Source: Flavobacteriales bacterium (lineage in GTDB: Bacteria; Bacteroidota; Bacteroidia; Flavobacteriales_D; Parvicellaceae). From it: DNA of 64,000 nt. The position numbers and the translations under genes are program-made. The notes beneath the pieces are model-generated. The model did no database searches. It saw nothing but the letters and a program-made list of their open reading frames with translations, and had not been told where the DNA came from. This document shows positions 8,101 through 15,303 of this stretch, in pieces (the first letter of the stretch is position 1; every line of letters begins with the position of its first letter). Location: contig JAOASC010000028.1 in the NCBI GenBank assembly GCA_025210295.1, positions 246,680-310,679 of the forward strand, written 5' to 3'.

Positions 8101-9462
8101 ACATCGTCAAATGGATGTATCCATGATACAACAATAAATGTTGATATTTATGATGAACCTTCAGCTCAATTTACAGTAAGTAATAATTGTGTATACGAAA
8201 CATTTGATTTTACCGATTATTCAAATACAACATCAACTTTAGTGAACTGGGATTGGAGTTTTGGTGATGGGAATACATCTACTAACCAATCACCAACACA
8301 TGATTTTGCAGCTGAAGGAATATATCAAATACAATTAGTTGTAACAACAAACGAATTATGTCGAGACACCAATACCGTTGCTTTAGAAGTTTATCCAAAG
8401 CCAGTTGCGAATTTTACACCAACAGATGTTTGTTTAAATACTCCAACTGAATTTCAAGACTTATCAACGGTATCAACTCAAGTTTTTAGTACAGAGGAAG
8501 TATTGCCACAATCTGCATGGGATTTTGGAGATGGACTAACAGCTTCTGGCCCTTCTGCAATCCATACTTATAATGCTCCAGGAAGTTACAATGCTCAAAT
8601 TATTGTAACTACAAATCATAATTGTAAAGATACGGCAGAACTTGTAGTGATTGTACATAGTAATCCTGTAGCAAGTTTTGTGACAGCAGATTCGGCTGGT
8701 TGTTCTCCTGTGACAGTACAATTTATAAATACCTCTACAATAGATCATAACCCAGGGAATTATACTTTAACTTATCATTGGTATTTTGATAATGGCGAAG
8801 AGGATACGAATGAGAACAGCTCTTCTACCTTTACAAGTGATAGCCATACAGATAATGAATATTATGGAGCTGCTCTTGTAGTAACTTCTAACTATGGTTG
8901 TAAAGACTCTATTTATAATGATAATGTTGTGATTGTACGTCCAATACCTTACCCTGATTTTGTGTTTAATCCAGATGAAACCAATGTGTATAATACTTTA
9001 ATAGACTTTACAGATCAATCAATAGGAGCTAGTGTTTGGGATTGGAATGTTGGTGATGGAACGGTTTATGGAGACCAACATCCAAACCATCGTTACGCTG
9101 ATTCAGGTTATTATACGATAGATTTGAGAGTTGAAAATGGTTATGGATGTACAGATTCAATATCAAAATCATTGCGTATAGATCCAGTATTTGAAGTGTT
9201 TATTCCTAATTCTATCACGCCAAATGCAGATGGAATAAATGATGAGTTTATGGTTGATGGTTATGGAATTAAAGAGCAAGAAATGTACATCTACGATAAA
9301 TGGGGTAAATTGCTTTATGAAGGGTTTAACTTAGATGATACTTGGGATGGATATGTAAATGGTAGAATGGATAAAACAGCTGTTTATGTGTATGTCGTCA
9401 AGATTGTGGATTTATATGATGTTAAACACGATTATAAAGGAAGCGTTACTGTGATAAGATAA
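5167..9462 (+). CDS. Giant secreted PKD-repeat protein with type B T9SS C-terminal signal
   Basis: This 1431-residue protein starts with a clear signal peptide (KRKILLLLLLISTLF, cut near residue 23). About 260 residues of unassigned beta-rich sequence follow, then 13 PKD modules of about 83 residues from near residue 275 to 1340. Most carry the WxFGDG-type strand and a Cys pair (DGC...C). The last 90 residues, from VFIPNSITPNADGIND through WDGYVNGR, are the gliding-motility-associated C-terminal domain (type B T9SS signal). The protein should cross the outer membrane by the T9SS and be displayed or released. An adhesive or matrix role is inferred. Modules 3-5 and 6-8 form a duplicated triplet. 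It has its own promoter and no operon partner. Confidence 0.9.
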   Translation: MKRKILLLLLLISTLFNLSSYAHSVQVAYCISCDGLLRLYVEHWHGNANPNSTTMTLQVTVNGTTTTSTGSPVANLQNIPFAQLPNCASPPTVFGSCPGRANTYNDWVVYDFPGIPTNATASIRILSGNSAFTDDGCGMFPAQTTNFVVAPLNQPPITIPASFVCSGSQSPGVTFPPGNPPGGTYIWSNDNPAIGVPATGSGNIPAFTPAPSNTTQVANITVDYLCASTTFTITVLPSAGPNFNYVNMFHNGQNGADPLVQCLGDTTSFQAQATPGVTIQSVLWDFGDGSTSTDMNPVHLFQNSGNYTVNLQVTTTDGCTQTSTSTITINPKPVASYTSTPECEYDAINFTSTSTVTTGTIAAWEWEFGDGATGNTANPAHLYPGDGSYPVNLTVVTAAGCRDSITGTQIVYEKPVASYISTTECQNDATNFTDNSTASVNITNWDWDFQNDNTIDNTSQNPSYTYPAFGTYPAELTITDANGCVDDTVVNITVHPLPVAAFNSTMVCPTFATTLTDASTIPGGGTISQWNWDLGNDGSVETNTQNGANTWNTGGAYDVELMVMSSDGCVDSIVNTIVVYPKPVAAFSSTTVCHNDVTNFTDLSTVLVGNISTWEWDLGDGNTDNIQNPSNTYANDGSYNATLIITTSVGCKDTVVNPVNVYSLPIAEFSSSTECLNEATMLTDQTTTASSISLWEWDYQNDATVDDYAQNTSYVYPGFGFYPVHLKVTDVNGCEDDTVANIEVKPLPVAAFTSTEECPFFPATLTDASTVAGGATITNWNWDIDDNGNVDFTTQNGANAWTLGGTYYVELMVETADGCLDSVVNAVNVFPKPEAAFSNTTVCFGTATDFTDNSTVALNNNIVAWDWNFDDGNTSTNQNPSNQYGSHGLYDVTLMIETMNGCRDTITNQIEVYGMPVVNFTMPNVCEYDSVHFVNNTTIPSNDNMTYVWNFGDNAILSVETPTHLYSTEGTYAVNLEATSSNGCIHDTTINVDIYDEPSAQFTVSNNCVYETFDFTDYSNTTSTLVNWDWSFGDGNTSTNQSPTHDFAAEGIYQIQLVVTTNELCRDTNTVALEVYPKPVANFTPTDVCLNTPTEFQDLSTVSTQVFSTEEVLPQSAWDFGDGLTASGPSAIHTYNAPGSYNAQIIVTTNHNCKDTAELVVIVHSNPVASFVTADSAGCSPVTVQFINTSTIDHNPGNYTLTYHWYFDNGEEDTNENSSSTFTSDSHTDNEYYGAALVVTSNYGCKDSIYNDNVVIVRPIPYPDFVFNPDETNVYNTLIDFTDQSIGASVWDWNVGDGTVYGDQHPNHRYADSGYYTIDLRVENGYGCTDSISKSLRIDPVFEVFIPNSITPNADGINDEFMVDGYGIKEQEMYIYDKWGKLLYEGFNLDDTWDGYVNGRMDKTAVYVYVVKIVDLYDVKHDYKGSVTVIR
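6499..7990 (+). repeat. Three-module PKD super-repeat, two copies, 750-bp period
   Basis: The PKD modules whose first Trp codons are at 6499, 6754 and 7006 recur at 7249, 7504 and 7759, that is at distances of 750, 750 and 753 bp. Modules three apart resemble each other more than neighbours do: PLPVAAF plus TTLTDAST with PLPVAAF plus ATLTDAST, and TQNGANTWNTGG with TQNGANAWTLGG. This shows an in-frame duplication of a triplet of modules followed by divergence. Confidence 0.8.
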
Positions 9463-9497
9463 TTGATCGCAATGTACTTTTTTACATAGGATTTATT

Positions 9498-9505
9498 TAC
9501 ATTTG
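9498..9505 (+). promoter_or_regulatory. -7 promoter box before the glycosyltransferase gene
   Basis: TACATTTG fits TAnnTTTG and lies 21 bases before the ATG at 9527. The nearest upstream TTG (9463-9465) is too far away for a normal -33 element. Confidence 0.35.
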
Positions 9506-9526
9506 TCTTTATTAAACCTTAGATAA

Positions 9527-10540
9527 ATGAATGATTCTGTTGACTCAATTAAGCTTTCATTAATAATTCCTGTCTATAATCGACCAGATGAGGTCAATGA
9601 GTTATTAGAAAGTTTAGTGCTTCAAACGAATAAGAATTTTGAAGTCGTTATTGTCGAAGACGGGTCAGCTATTACCAGTGAGTCAATAGTTAAGAGTTAT
9701 GTAGAAAAGCTAAGCATCAGTTATTATTTTAAAACGAATTCTGGGCCAGGACAAAGTCGTAATTACGGTAGTGATAAAGCCAGTGGAAATTATTTGGTGT
9801 TTTTGGATTCTGATTGTATACTTCCCGAACATTATGTTGAAACAGTTTTAGATGCTTTAACGACGCAATATGTAGATGCCTATGGAGGTCCAGATAGGGC
9901 ACATGAAAGTTTTTCAGTTTTTCAAAAAGCAATCAATTATTCAATGACCTCTTTTTTTACTACCGGTGGAATTAGGGGAGGAGGAGAAAAGGCTGATAAA
10001 TTCTTTCCTCGAAGTTTTAATATGGGGTATTCTAAACAGGTGTATGAGGTCACTCAAGGTTTTGGAAAAATGCGTTTTGGAGAAGATATTGATATGAGTA
10101 TCAGAATCATTAAAAATAATTTTACAACAAAATTATTAAAGGAAGCTTATGTATATCATAAAAGAAGATCAACTTCTAAATCTTTTTTTAAGCAAGTTTT
10201 TAACTCAGGAATGGCTAGAATAAACTTACAAAAGAAGCATCCAAATTCTTTAAAAATAGTACATACTTTTCCTACTTTGTTTGTCTTTGGTGTACTTACA
10301 TTATTGTTGTTAAGCGTTGGAGTATCCTCTTATTTTTTGGCTTTCCTTATCTTTCATATGCTTTTACTATTTGTTGATTCTACTGTAAAGAATAGCAATA
10401 TAGTTATTGGGGCTGTGTCTGTTTATACAAGTTATTTACAGCTTTTTTCATACGGAGTAGGCTTTATTTACGGAGTATACAAAGTCATGCTTTTAAATAA
10501 AGAAAATTCCTCAGCATTTACCAAAAACTTTTATAAGTAG
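9527..10540 (+). CDS. Family 2 glycosyltransferase with C-terminal membrane segments
   Basis: The GT-A fold start is plain: LSLIIPVYNRPDEV near residue 9, VVIVEDGSA near 43, and the metal-binding FLDSDCILP near 92. RFGEDIDMSIRI near 185 supplies the acidic catalytic pair. After about residue 240 come two hydrophobic stretches (TLFVFGVLTLLLL and FLAFLIFHMLLLF) that anchor it in the inner membrane. The length of 337 is normal. It probably transfers a sugar from a nucleotide donor during surface polysaccharide or glycolipid assembly; donor and acceptor cannot be read. It converges on another GT2 gene 30 bp away, but nothing else of a polysaccharide locus is adjacent. Confidence 0.85.
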   Translation: MNDSVDSIKLSLIIPVYNRPDEVNELLESLVLQTNKNFEVVIVEDGSAITSESIVKSYVEKLSISYYFKTNSGPGQSRNYGSDKASGNYLVFLDSDCILPEHYVETVLDALTTQYVDAYGGPDRAHESFSVFQKAINYSMTSFFTTGGIRGGGEKADKFFPRSFNMGYSKQVYEVTQGFGKMRFGEDIDMSIRIIKNNFTTKLLKEAYVYHKRRSTSKSFFKQVFNSGMARINLQKKHPNSLKIVHTFPTLFVFGVLTLLLLSVGVSSYFLAFLIFHMLLLFVDSTVKNSNIVIGAVSVYTSYLQLFSYGVGFIYGVYKVMLLNKENSSAFTKNFYK

Positions 10541-10570
10541 CTTGATGAATTGAGAGGAATTCTGAGCTTG

Positions 10571-11530
10571 TTATAACTTACTTTTTATAAGGTAACTATT
10601 TCGGTTGGAAGAATTTCTAGCAATCATTTCACCTAAAAACCCAGCTAAAAATAATTGAAACCCAATAATCATAGCAGTTAACGCAATATAAAAGCCTGTT
10701 CGATTAGCAAGTAAAGTACCATTCGTGTCAAAAAACAATTTGTCAATTCCAATGTATAGAGAAAATAGTGCACCAATAAAGAACATTAAAGTGCCTATCG
10801 TTCCAAAGAAATGCATGGGACGCTTACCAAATTTACCGATAAAAGTGATACTAAATAGATCCAAGAATCCATTGATGAAACGCTCTAATCCAAATTTTGT
10901 AACACCATACTTTCGTTCTTGGTGTTGGACAACTTTTTCTCCTATTTTTGAAAAACCAGCCAATTTTGCTATTACAGGAATATAACGGTGCATTTCTCCA
11001 TAAACCTCAATGCTTTTTACAACATCTCTTTTGTAGGCTTTTAATCCACAATTAAAGTCATTTAATTTAATCCCACTCATAGCTCTGGTAGCACCATTAA
11101 ATAACTTGGTAGGTATAGTTTTAGAAAGTGGATCATAGCGTTTTTTCTTCCATCCAGAAACTAAATCAAAACCTTCTTCAGTAATCATTGTATACAACTC
11201 AGGGATTTCGTCAGGACTATCTTGTAAATCCGCATCCATAGTTATGATTACATCTCCTAATGTAGCTTCAAACCCAACATTTAAAGCAGCAGATTTGCCA
11301 TAATTTCTTCTAAAAGAAATCCCTCTAATGTTCGTATTCTTCTCTTTTAGTTGCGTAATAATTTCCCATGAGTTGTCAGTACTTCCGTCATCAATAAAAA
11401 TAGCTTCATAGGTGAAGTTGTTGGTTGTACAAACTCGATGAATCCATTCACTTAATTCTGGGAGCGATTCAGCTTCGTTTAAAAGTGGAATTACGATTGA
11501 AATTTGTGGTGTTGAACTATTATTTTCCAT
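10571..11530 (-). CDS. Polyprenyl-phosphate glycosyltransferase (DPM1/GtrB-like GT2)
   Basis: ISIVIPLLNEAESLPEL begins the GT-A domain, with FIDDGSTDNSW near residue 45 and the metal-binding DADLQDSP near 97. YGVTKFGLERF near 207 is typical of enzymes that load a sugar onto a lipid phosphate. Two membrane helices follow (FGTIGTLMFFIGALFSLYIG and FYIALTAMIIGFQLFLAGFL), matching the GtrB and dolichyl-phosphate mannose synthase-like layout. The product, such as glucosyl- or mannosyl-polyprenyl phosphate, would serve as a periplasmic sugar donor. T9SS organisms O-glycosylate secreted proteins and build A-LPS, so that is one possible use (inference). The gene is monocistronic. Confidence 0.85.
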   Translation of the reverse strand: MENNSSTPQISIVIPLLNEAESLPELSEWIHRVCTTNNFTYEAIFIDDGSTDNSWEIITQLKEKNTNIRGISFRRNYGKSAALNVGFEATLGDVIITMDADLQDSPDEIPELYTMITEEGFDLVSGWKKKRYDPLSKTIPTKLFNGATRAMSGIKLNDFNCGLKAYKRDVVKSIEVYGEMHRYIPVIAKLAGFSKIGEKVVQHQERKYGVTKFGLERFINGFLDLFSITFIGKFGKRPMHFFGTIGTLMFFIGALFSLYIGIDKLFFDTNGTLLANRTGFYIALTAMIIGFQLFLAGFLGEMIARNSSNRNSYLIKSKL

Positions 11531-11540
11531 AAGAATATAC

Positions 11541-11548
11541 CAAAGATA
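11541..11548 (-). promoter_or_regulatory. -7 promoter box of the DPM1/GtrB-like gene
   Basis: TATCTTTG on the minus strand fits TAnnTTTG, 11 bases before the ATG at 11530. This would give a very short leader. No TTG sits at the expected distance. Confidence 0.35.
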
Positions 11549-11589
11549 ATGAAGTTGTTTAAAGTTGAATTGGAATTTGTAAAATTTAT

Positions 11590-12876
11590 CTATTCGTTTG
11601 AATGCTTGTCCCCAGCAATTACTTCTAATAAGTTTGTGGTGTTGAAATGCTTCTGGGCTGTTTCTAGCAATTCTGAGGGAGTTACCTGATTGATCGTATT
11701 CATGTATCTATTGTAAAAATCAAAACTTTCTCCTTTGAAGTAAACCCCTTTAAAACGATCCGCGATGGAAAATACTCCATCAGATTCTTTTAATAAACTT
11801 CCTAGCATATAATTTTTAACGGTGTCGAGTTCCTTTATGGCAACTTTTTCTGAAGTAATAATATTAAGTTCTTTATAAATCTCTGCTACAGCATCAGCAG
11901 TAACGGCTTTTCCAACTTCTGTTGAAATAAAGAAATAAGAAGCATCTTCAAAAGCAGCTATACCAGAACCAATTCCATAGGTATAACCTTTGTCCTCTCT
12001 AATATTACTCATTAATCGAGAGCCAAAATAACCACCAAAAATGGTGTTGAGTACCTTTAATTTAAAAAAGTCTTCACTTCCAAAATTGACATCCAATACT
12101 TTTCCAATTCTTATTCCTGATTGAATGGCGTCTTTTTTGGTTATAAAATGTTTCCCTCCATCATTGCGAATCACTTGGTCAAATTGTTGAGGTAGGAAGT
12201 TACTAGAAGGAATTTCAGAAAAATAGGAGTCTAATTGTTGGTATAGTGAATCCTCGTATTTTCCTGAAATGAAAAACTCACAGTTTTGGGCATTGAGGTA
12301 TTGAGTGTGGTAATTGATTAAATCTTGTTGATGCACTAAATCATAATCATCTTCATTTATCATCCTCCCATAAGGATGATCTTTAAAGAGTAGAGCGTTA
12401 AAGTTTTTTCTACAAATAAAACTTGTTTTTTCTTTACTCGTGAGAAAGTTTTGTTGGGAGTTTTTTAAATAAATGTTAGTTTCTCTTTCAGGGAAAGTTG
12501 GGTTCAAAATAGCTTCAGCAAAAATGGGTAAAACTTGGTCTAAATGCTTGGTCAGTGTGAAGAGCGCAAAATAAATTTTATCACCATCACACGATGACTC
12601 ATAAAAAGCACCATAATAATCAATGAGTTCAATGATTTTTCCTGGTGAATATTTTTGAGAAGCTTCTCCTACTAAGTTCGCCATTGCACTAACGGCTAAA
12701 GGTTTATGGTCATGTTTTTGCCCAGATTTTAGTACCAATTCAATTTGTACAACTTCTTGACTACCAATATTAAATCCATGAACAGGAATACCGTTAGAAA
12801 GTACTTTTTTTTCAGGTTCAGGGAAAGGGATACTTGAAATTTTATGGGTAGATGGAGCGATAGTTCTATCCAACAT
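11590..12876 (-). CDS. M16 peptidase family, non-catalytic partner subunit
   Basis: The 428-residue protein has the M16 (insulinase/mitochondrial processing peptidase) layout. The zinc motif HxxEH is absent: the matching helix reads AMANLVGEASQK. It does keep SNIREDKGYTYGIGSGI near residue 285, the C-terminal substrate-binding Arg/Tyr region usual in inactive or alpha-type partners. The catalytic subunit is encoded just upstream in the same operon with a 2-bp gap. The two very likely form a heterodimer, as in other bacterial paired M16B peptidases. No signal peptide is visible, so it is predicted to be cytoplasmic. Its substrates are unknown. Confidence 0.87.
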   Translation of the reverse strand: MLDRTIAPSTHKISSIPFPEPEKKVLSNGIPVHGFNIGSQEVVQIELVLKSGQKHDHKPLAVSAMANLVGEASQKYSPGKIIELIDYYGAFYESSCDGDKIYFALFTLTKHLDQVLPIFAEAILNPTFPERETNIYLKNSQQNFLTSKEKTSFICRKNFNALLFKDHPYGRMINEDDYDLVHQQDLINYHTQYLNAQNCEFFISGKYEDSLYQQLDSYFSEIPSSNFLPQQFDQVIRNDGGKHFITKKDAIQSGIRIGKVLDVNFGSEDFFKLKVLNTIFGGYFGSRLMSNIREDKGYTYGIGSGIAAFEDASYFFISTEVGKAVTADAVAEIYKELNIITSEKVAIKELDTVKNYMLGSLLKESDGVFSIADRFKGVYFKGESFDFYNRYMNTINQVTPSELLETAQKHFNTTNLLEVIAGDKHSNE

Positions 12877-12878
12877 AT

Positions 12879-14120
12879 TTAGTTATTTTTTGATTTATAA
12901 AACAGAACAGAACAATTCGTTTCTAGAAAAAGTGTTTTTGCTTCTTCTAAGATGGCATCAGCAGTTACTTGATGATACTTTTCTTCTTCAAAATTAATCA
13001 TATTAGCATCTCCTAATAACTCATAAAAACCAAGTCCCATAGCTTTATTTAAGACACTCATTTCACTAAAAATAGTGGTTGATTCTATTTTGTTTTTTAC
13101 CATTGTAAGCTCTTCTTTATTGCATTTTTCCTGTTGAAGAAGCGCTAATTCTGCGGTAATCAATTGGTAAGCTTCTTCTAGAGAAATCCCTTTTATAGGT
13201 TTTCCGCTTATAATAAAAAGCCCTTCATCTAAGCTCCCTGTTATGTACGCATTGATATCAGTAAAAGAGGGGGACTCTTTGATCAGTTTTTTATACAAAC
13301 GAGAAGATTCTCCACGAGAAAGAATATCAGAAATAACATCGGCAGTGTAATAAGACTGCTCTTTTCTATTGCCCATCTTAAAAGCTAAATAAATAGCATC
13401 AGAAGGAACATCTCTTTCTACCGTAAGTGTTCTTAACTCCTTTTGAACAGGCTCTTTAGGAAGGTTTCGATGGTATCTTGTTCTGGTATCAATAGTACCA
13501 AACCATTTTTCAACCAATGTTTTTGCTTTTGGAGCAGAAATATCTCCAGCAATGCTTAATACGACATTTTGCGGACCATAGTGTTTGTAGAAAAATGATT
13601 GAACATCTTCCATTGTAGCCTCTTCAATATGTCGAATTTCTTTTCCAATTGTAGCCCATTGATAAGGGTGTTCTTGATAAGCAAGTGGTCGTAATAATAA
13701 CCATACATCTCCATAAGGTTGATTCAAGTACCGTTGTTTAAATTCTTCAATAACAACATTTCTTTGTACTTCCAAACTTTTTGGAGTAAAGGCCAGACCG
13801 TCTAATCGGTCAGATTCCAGCCAAAGTGCAGTCTCTATATTTTGCACAGGTAGAGTGCAGTAATAATTAGTTATATCATTGGAGGTAAAAGCATTGTTTT
13901 GTCCACCAGCATTTTGTAGGGGTTCATCAAAGTTTTCTATATTTTTTGATCCACCAAACATCAGATGTTCAAAGAGGTGAGCAAATCCAGTTTTATTGGG
14001 GCTCTCATCCCTTGCTCCAACATCATAAACTAAGTTTACAGCAACAATTGGAGTAGATTTGTCCTCATGAACAATTACTCGAAGCCCATTATCTAAAGTG
14101 AATTTTTCGAATTTTATCAT
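12879..14120 (-). CDS. M16 zinc peptidase, catalytic subunit
   Basis: Residues 48-52 read HLFEH, the inverted zinc motif HxxEH of M16 peptidases. Further glutamates in VVIEEFKQR near residues 125-126 supply the third zinc ligand. The start FTLDNGLRVIVHEDK and the phrase DVGARDESPNKTGFAHLFEH are classic. At 413 residues it is a single two-domain M16B chain, like mitochondrial processing peptidase beta or YmxG. It precedes the inactive partner in the operon, and the nitronate monooxygenase-like gene lies 12 bp upstream in the same direction. No export signal is visible. Degradation of short peptides in the cytoplasm is the likely role. Confidence 0.92.
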   Translation of the reverse strand: MIKFEKFTLDNGLRVIVHEDKSTPIVAVNLVYDVGARDESPNKTGFAHLFEHLMFGGSKNIENFDEPLQNAGGQNNAFTSNDITNYYCTLPVQNIETALWLESDRLDGLAFTPKSLEVQRNVVIEEFKQRYLNQPYGDVWLLLRPLAYQEHPYQWATIGKEIRHIEEATMEDVQSFFYKHYGPQNVVLSIAGDISAPKAKTLVEKWFGTIDTRTRYHRNLPKEPVQKELRTLTVERDVPSDAIYLAFKMGNRKEQSYYTADVISDILSRGESSRLYKKLIKESPSFTDINAYITGSLDEGLFIISGKPIKGISLEEAYQLITAELALLQQEKCNKEELTMVKNKIESTTIFSEMSVLNKAMGLGFYELLGDANMINFEEEKYHQVTADAILEEAKTLFLETNCSVLFYKSKNN

Positions 14121-14132
14121 GCTACCTAATTT

Positions 14133-15101
14133 TTATAAACAATATTTACCCCCTAATACTATTTCTTTTCTGACGTTGGTATATTCAAGCATGATTTCAT
14201 CAATAATTTCTCCAGCTGGTTTAATCTGATTAATCATTCCTGCTACTTGTCCAATTTCGAGTTCTCCTTCAATTAAATCTCCCTCAAACATTCCTTTTTT
14301 AGCTCGACCTCTGCCTAATAATTCTTTTAATTCTTCGCTACTGCCTCCCTTGAGGTATATTTCTTCTACTTTGTTATAAAAATCATTTTTTAATAACCTT
14401 ACAGGAGTTAGTTCTTTTAGCGTTAGCTGAGTGGACCCTTCGGAAGCTTTGATAATTTCATTTTTAAAATTAATATGAGCAGATGCTTCATCACTAGCTA
14501 CAAAACGAGAACCAATTTGAACAGCATCAGCACCTAAAGCCATTGCCGCTAACATTCCTCTACCATTGGCAATTCCTCCCGCTGCTATTACAGGGATTTT
14601 TACAGCATCTCTCACCATAGGTATTAAAACCATAGTCGTTGTTTCGTCTTTCCCATTATGCCCACCTGCTTCAAAACCTTCAGCTACAATAGCATCTACT
14701 CCAGCTTGTTCAGCTTTTAATGCAAATTTGACGCTTGAAACCACATGAACAACAATAATTCCATGTTCTTTCAGCTTTGATGTCCATGTTTTGGGATTAC
14801 CCGCAGAAGTAAAAACAATAGGGACTTGAAGTTCGATAATCGTTTCAATGTGTTGATCAATATCAGGGTAAAGCATCGGTAAGTTTACAGCAAAAGGTCG
14901 GTCTGTTGCAGCTTTACATTTTTCGATATGGCTCCTTAAAATTTCTGGATACATAGAGCCAGAACCAATGATTCCTAACCCTCCAGCATTAGAAACGGCA
15001 CTAGCTAATTCCCAACCGCTACACCAGATCATTCCTCCTTGAATTATAGGATGTTTTATATTGAAAAGTGAAGTTATTTTATTCATAGAATTTATGTTCA
15101 T
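14133..15101 (-). CDS. Nitronate monooxygenase / FabK-like flavoprotein
   Basis: This is an FMN-binding TIM barrel of the 2-nitropropane dioxygenase family. Visible motifs are HPIIQGGMIWCSG near residue 17, SNAGGLGIIGSG near 36, VAEGFEAGGHNG near 140 with the expected active-site His, and IPVIAAGGIANGRG then ADAVQIGSRF, which bind the FMN phosphate. The length of 322 is usual. Members either oxidise alkyl nitronates or, as FabK, reduce enoyl-ACP; the sequence alone does not decide, and no fatty-acid genes adjoin. It heads a three-gene operon with the M16 pair. Translation may start at Met1 or at the Met five codons later. Confidence 0.8.
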   Translation of the reverse strand: MNINSMNKITSLFNIKHPIIQGGMIWCSGWELASAVSNAGGLGIIGSGSMYPEILRSHIEKCKAATDRPFAVNLPMLYPDIDQHIETIIELQVPIVFTSAGNPKTWTSKLKEHGIIVVHVVSSVKFALKAEQAGVDAIVAEGFEAGGHNGKDETTTMVLIPMVRDAVKIPVIAAGGIANGRGMLAAMALGADAVQIGSRFVASDEASAHINFKNEIIKASEGSTQLTLKELTPVRLLKNDFYNKVEEIYLKGGSSEELKELLGRGRAKKGMFEGDLIEGELEIGQVAGMINQIKPAGEIIDEIMLEYTNVRKEIVLGGKYCL

Positions 15102-15234
15102 TTTAATGAATCTGCTAAAATAAACATAATATAAAAGAGGTGCTGTTAAAATGCTTTAAAAAAGGTGTTTTTTAGCTTTGCAATATTGTTTCTTATATAG
15201 TTGTTAATAAATATTTAAAAGAATGAGTTTTTTT

Positions 15235-15242
15235 TATATTTG
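15235..15242 (+). promoter_or_regulatory. -7 promoter box of the PorE-like operon
   Basis: TATATTTG fits TAnnTTTG and would give a leader of about 56 bases before the ATG at 15304. No TTG lies at the usual -33 spacing. A second TAnnTTTG match (TAGCTTTG, 15173-15180) lies further upstream. Confidence 0.4.
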
Positions 15243-15303
15243 CAGGTTATATATGCCCCTAAGAATGAAGAAAAAATAGTAACAGGAAAAAATAAAGAGA
15301 CTA

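Noticed and set aside
6000..9200. Tandem repeats as a CRISPR or satellite array
   Set aside because: They keep the reading frame, have a protein-module period of about 250 bp and code for PKD domains.
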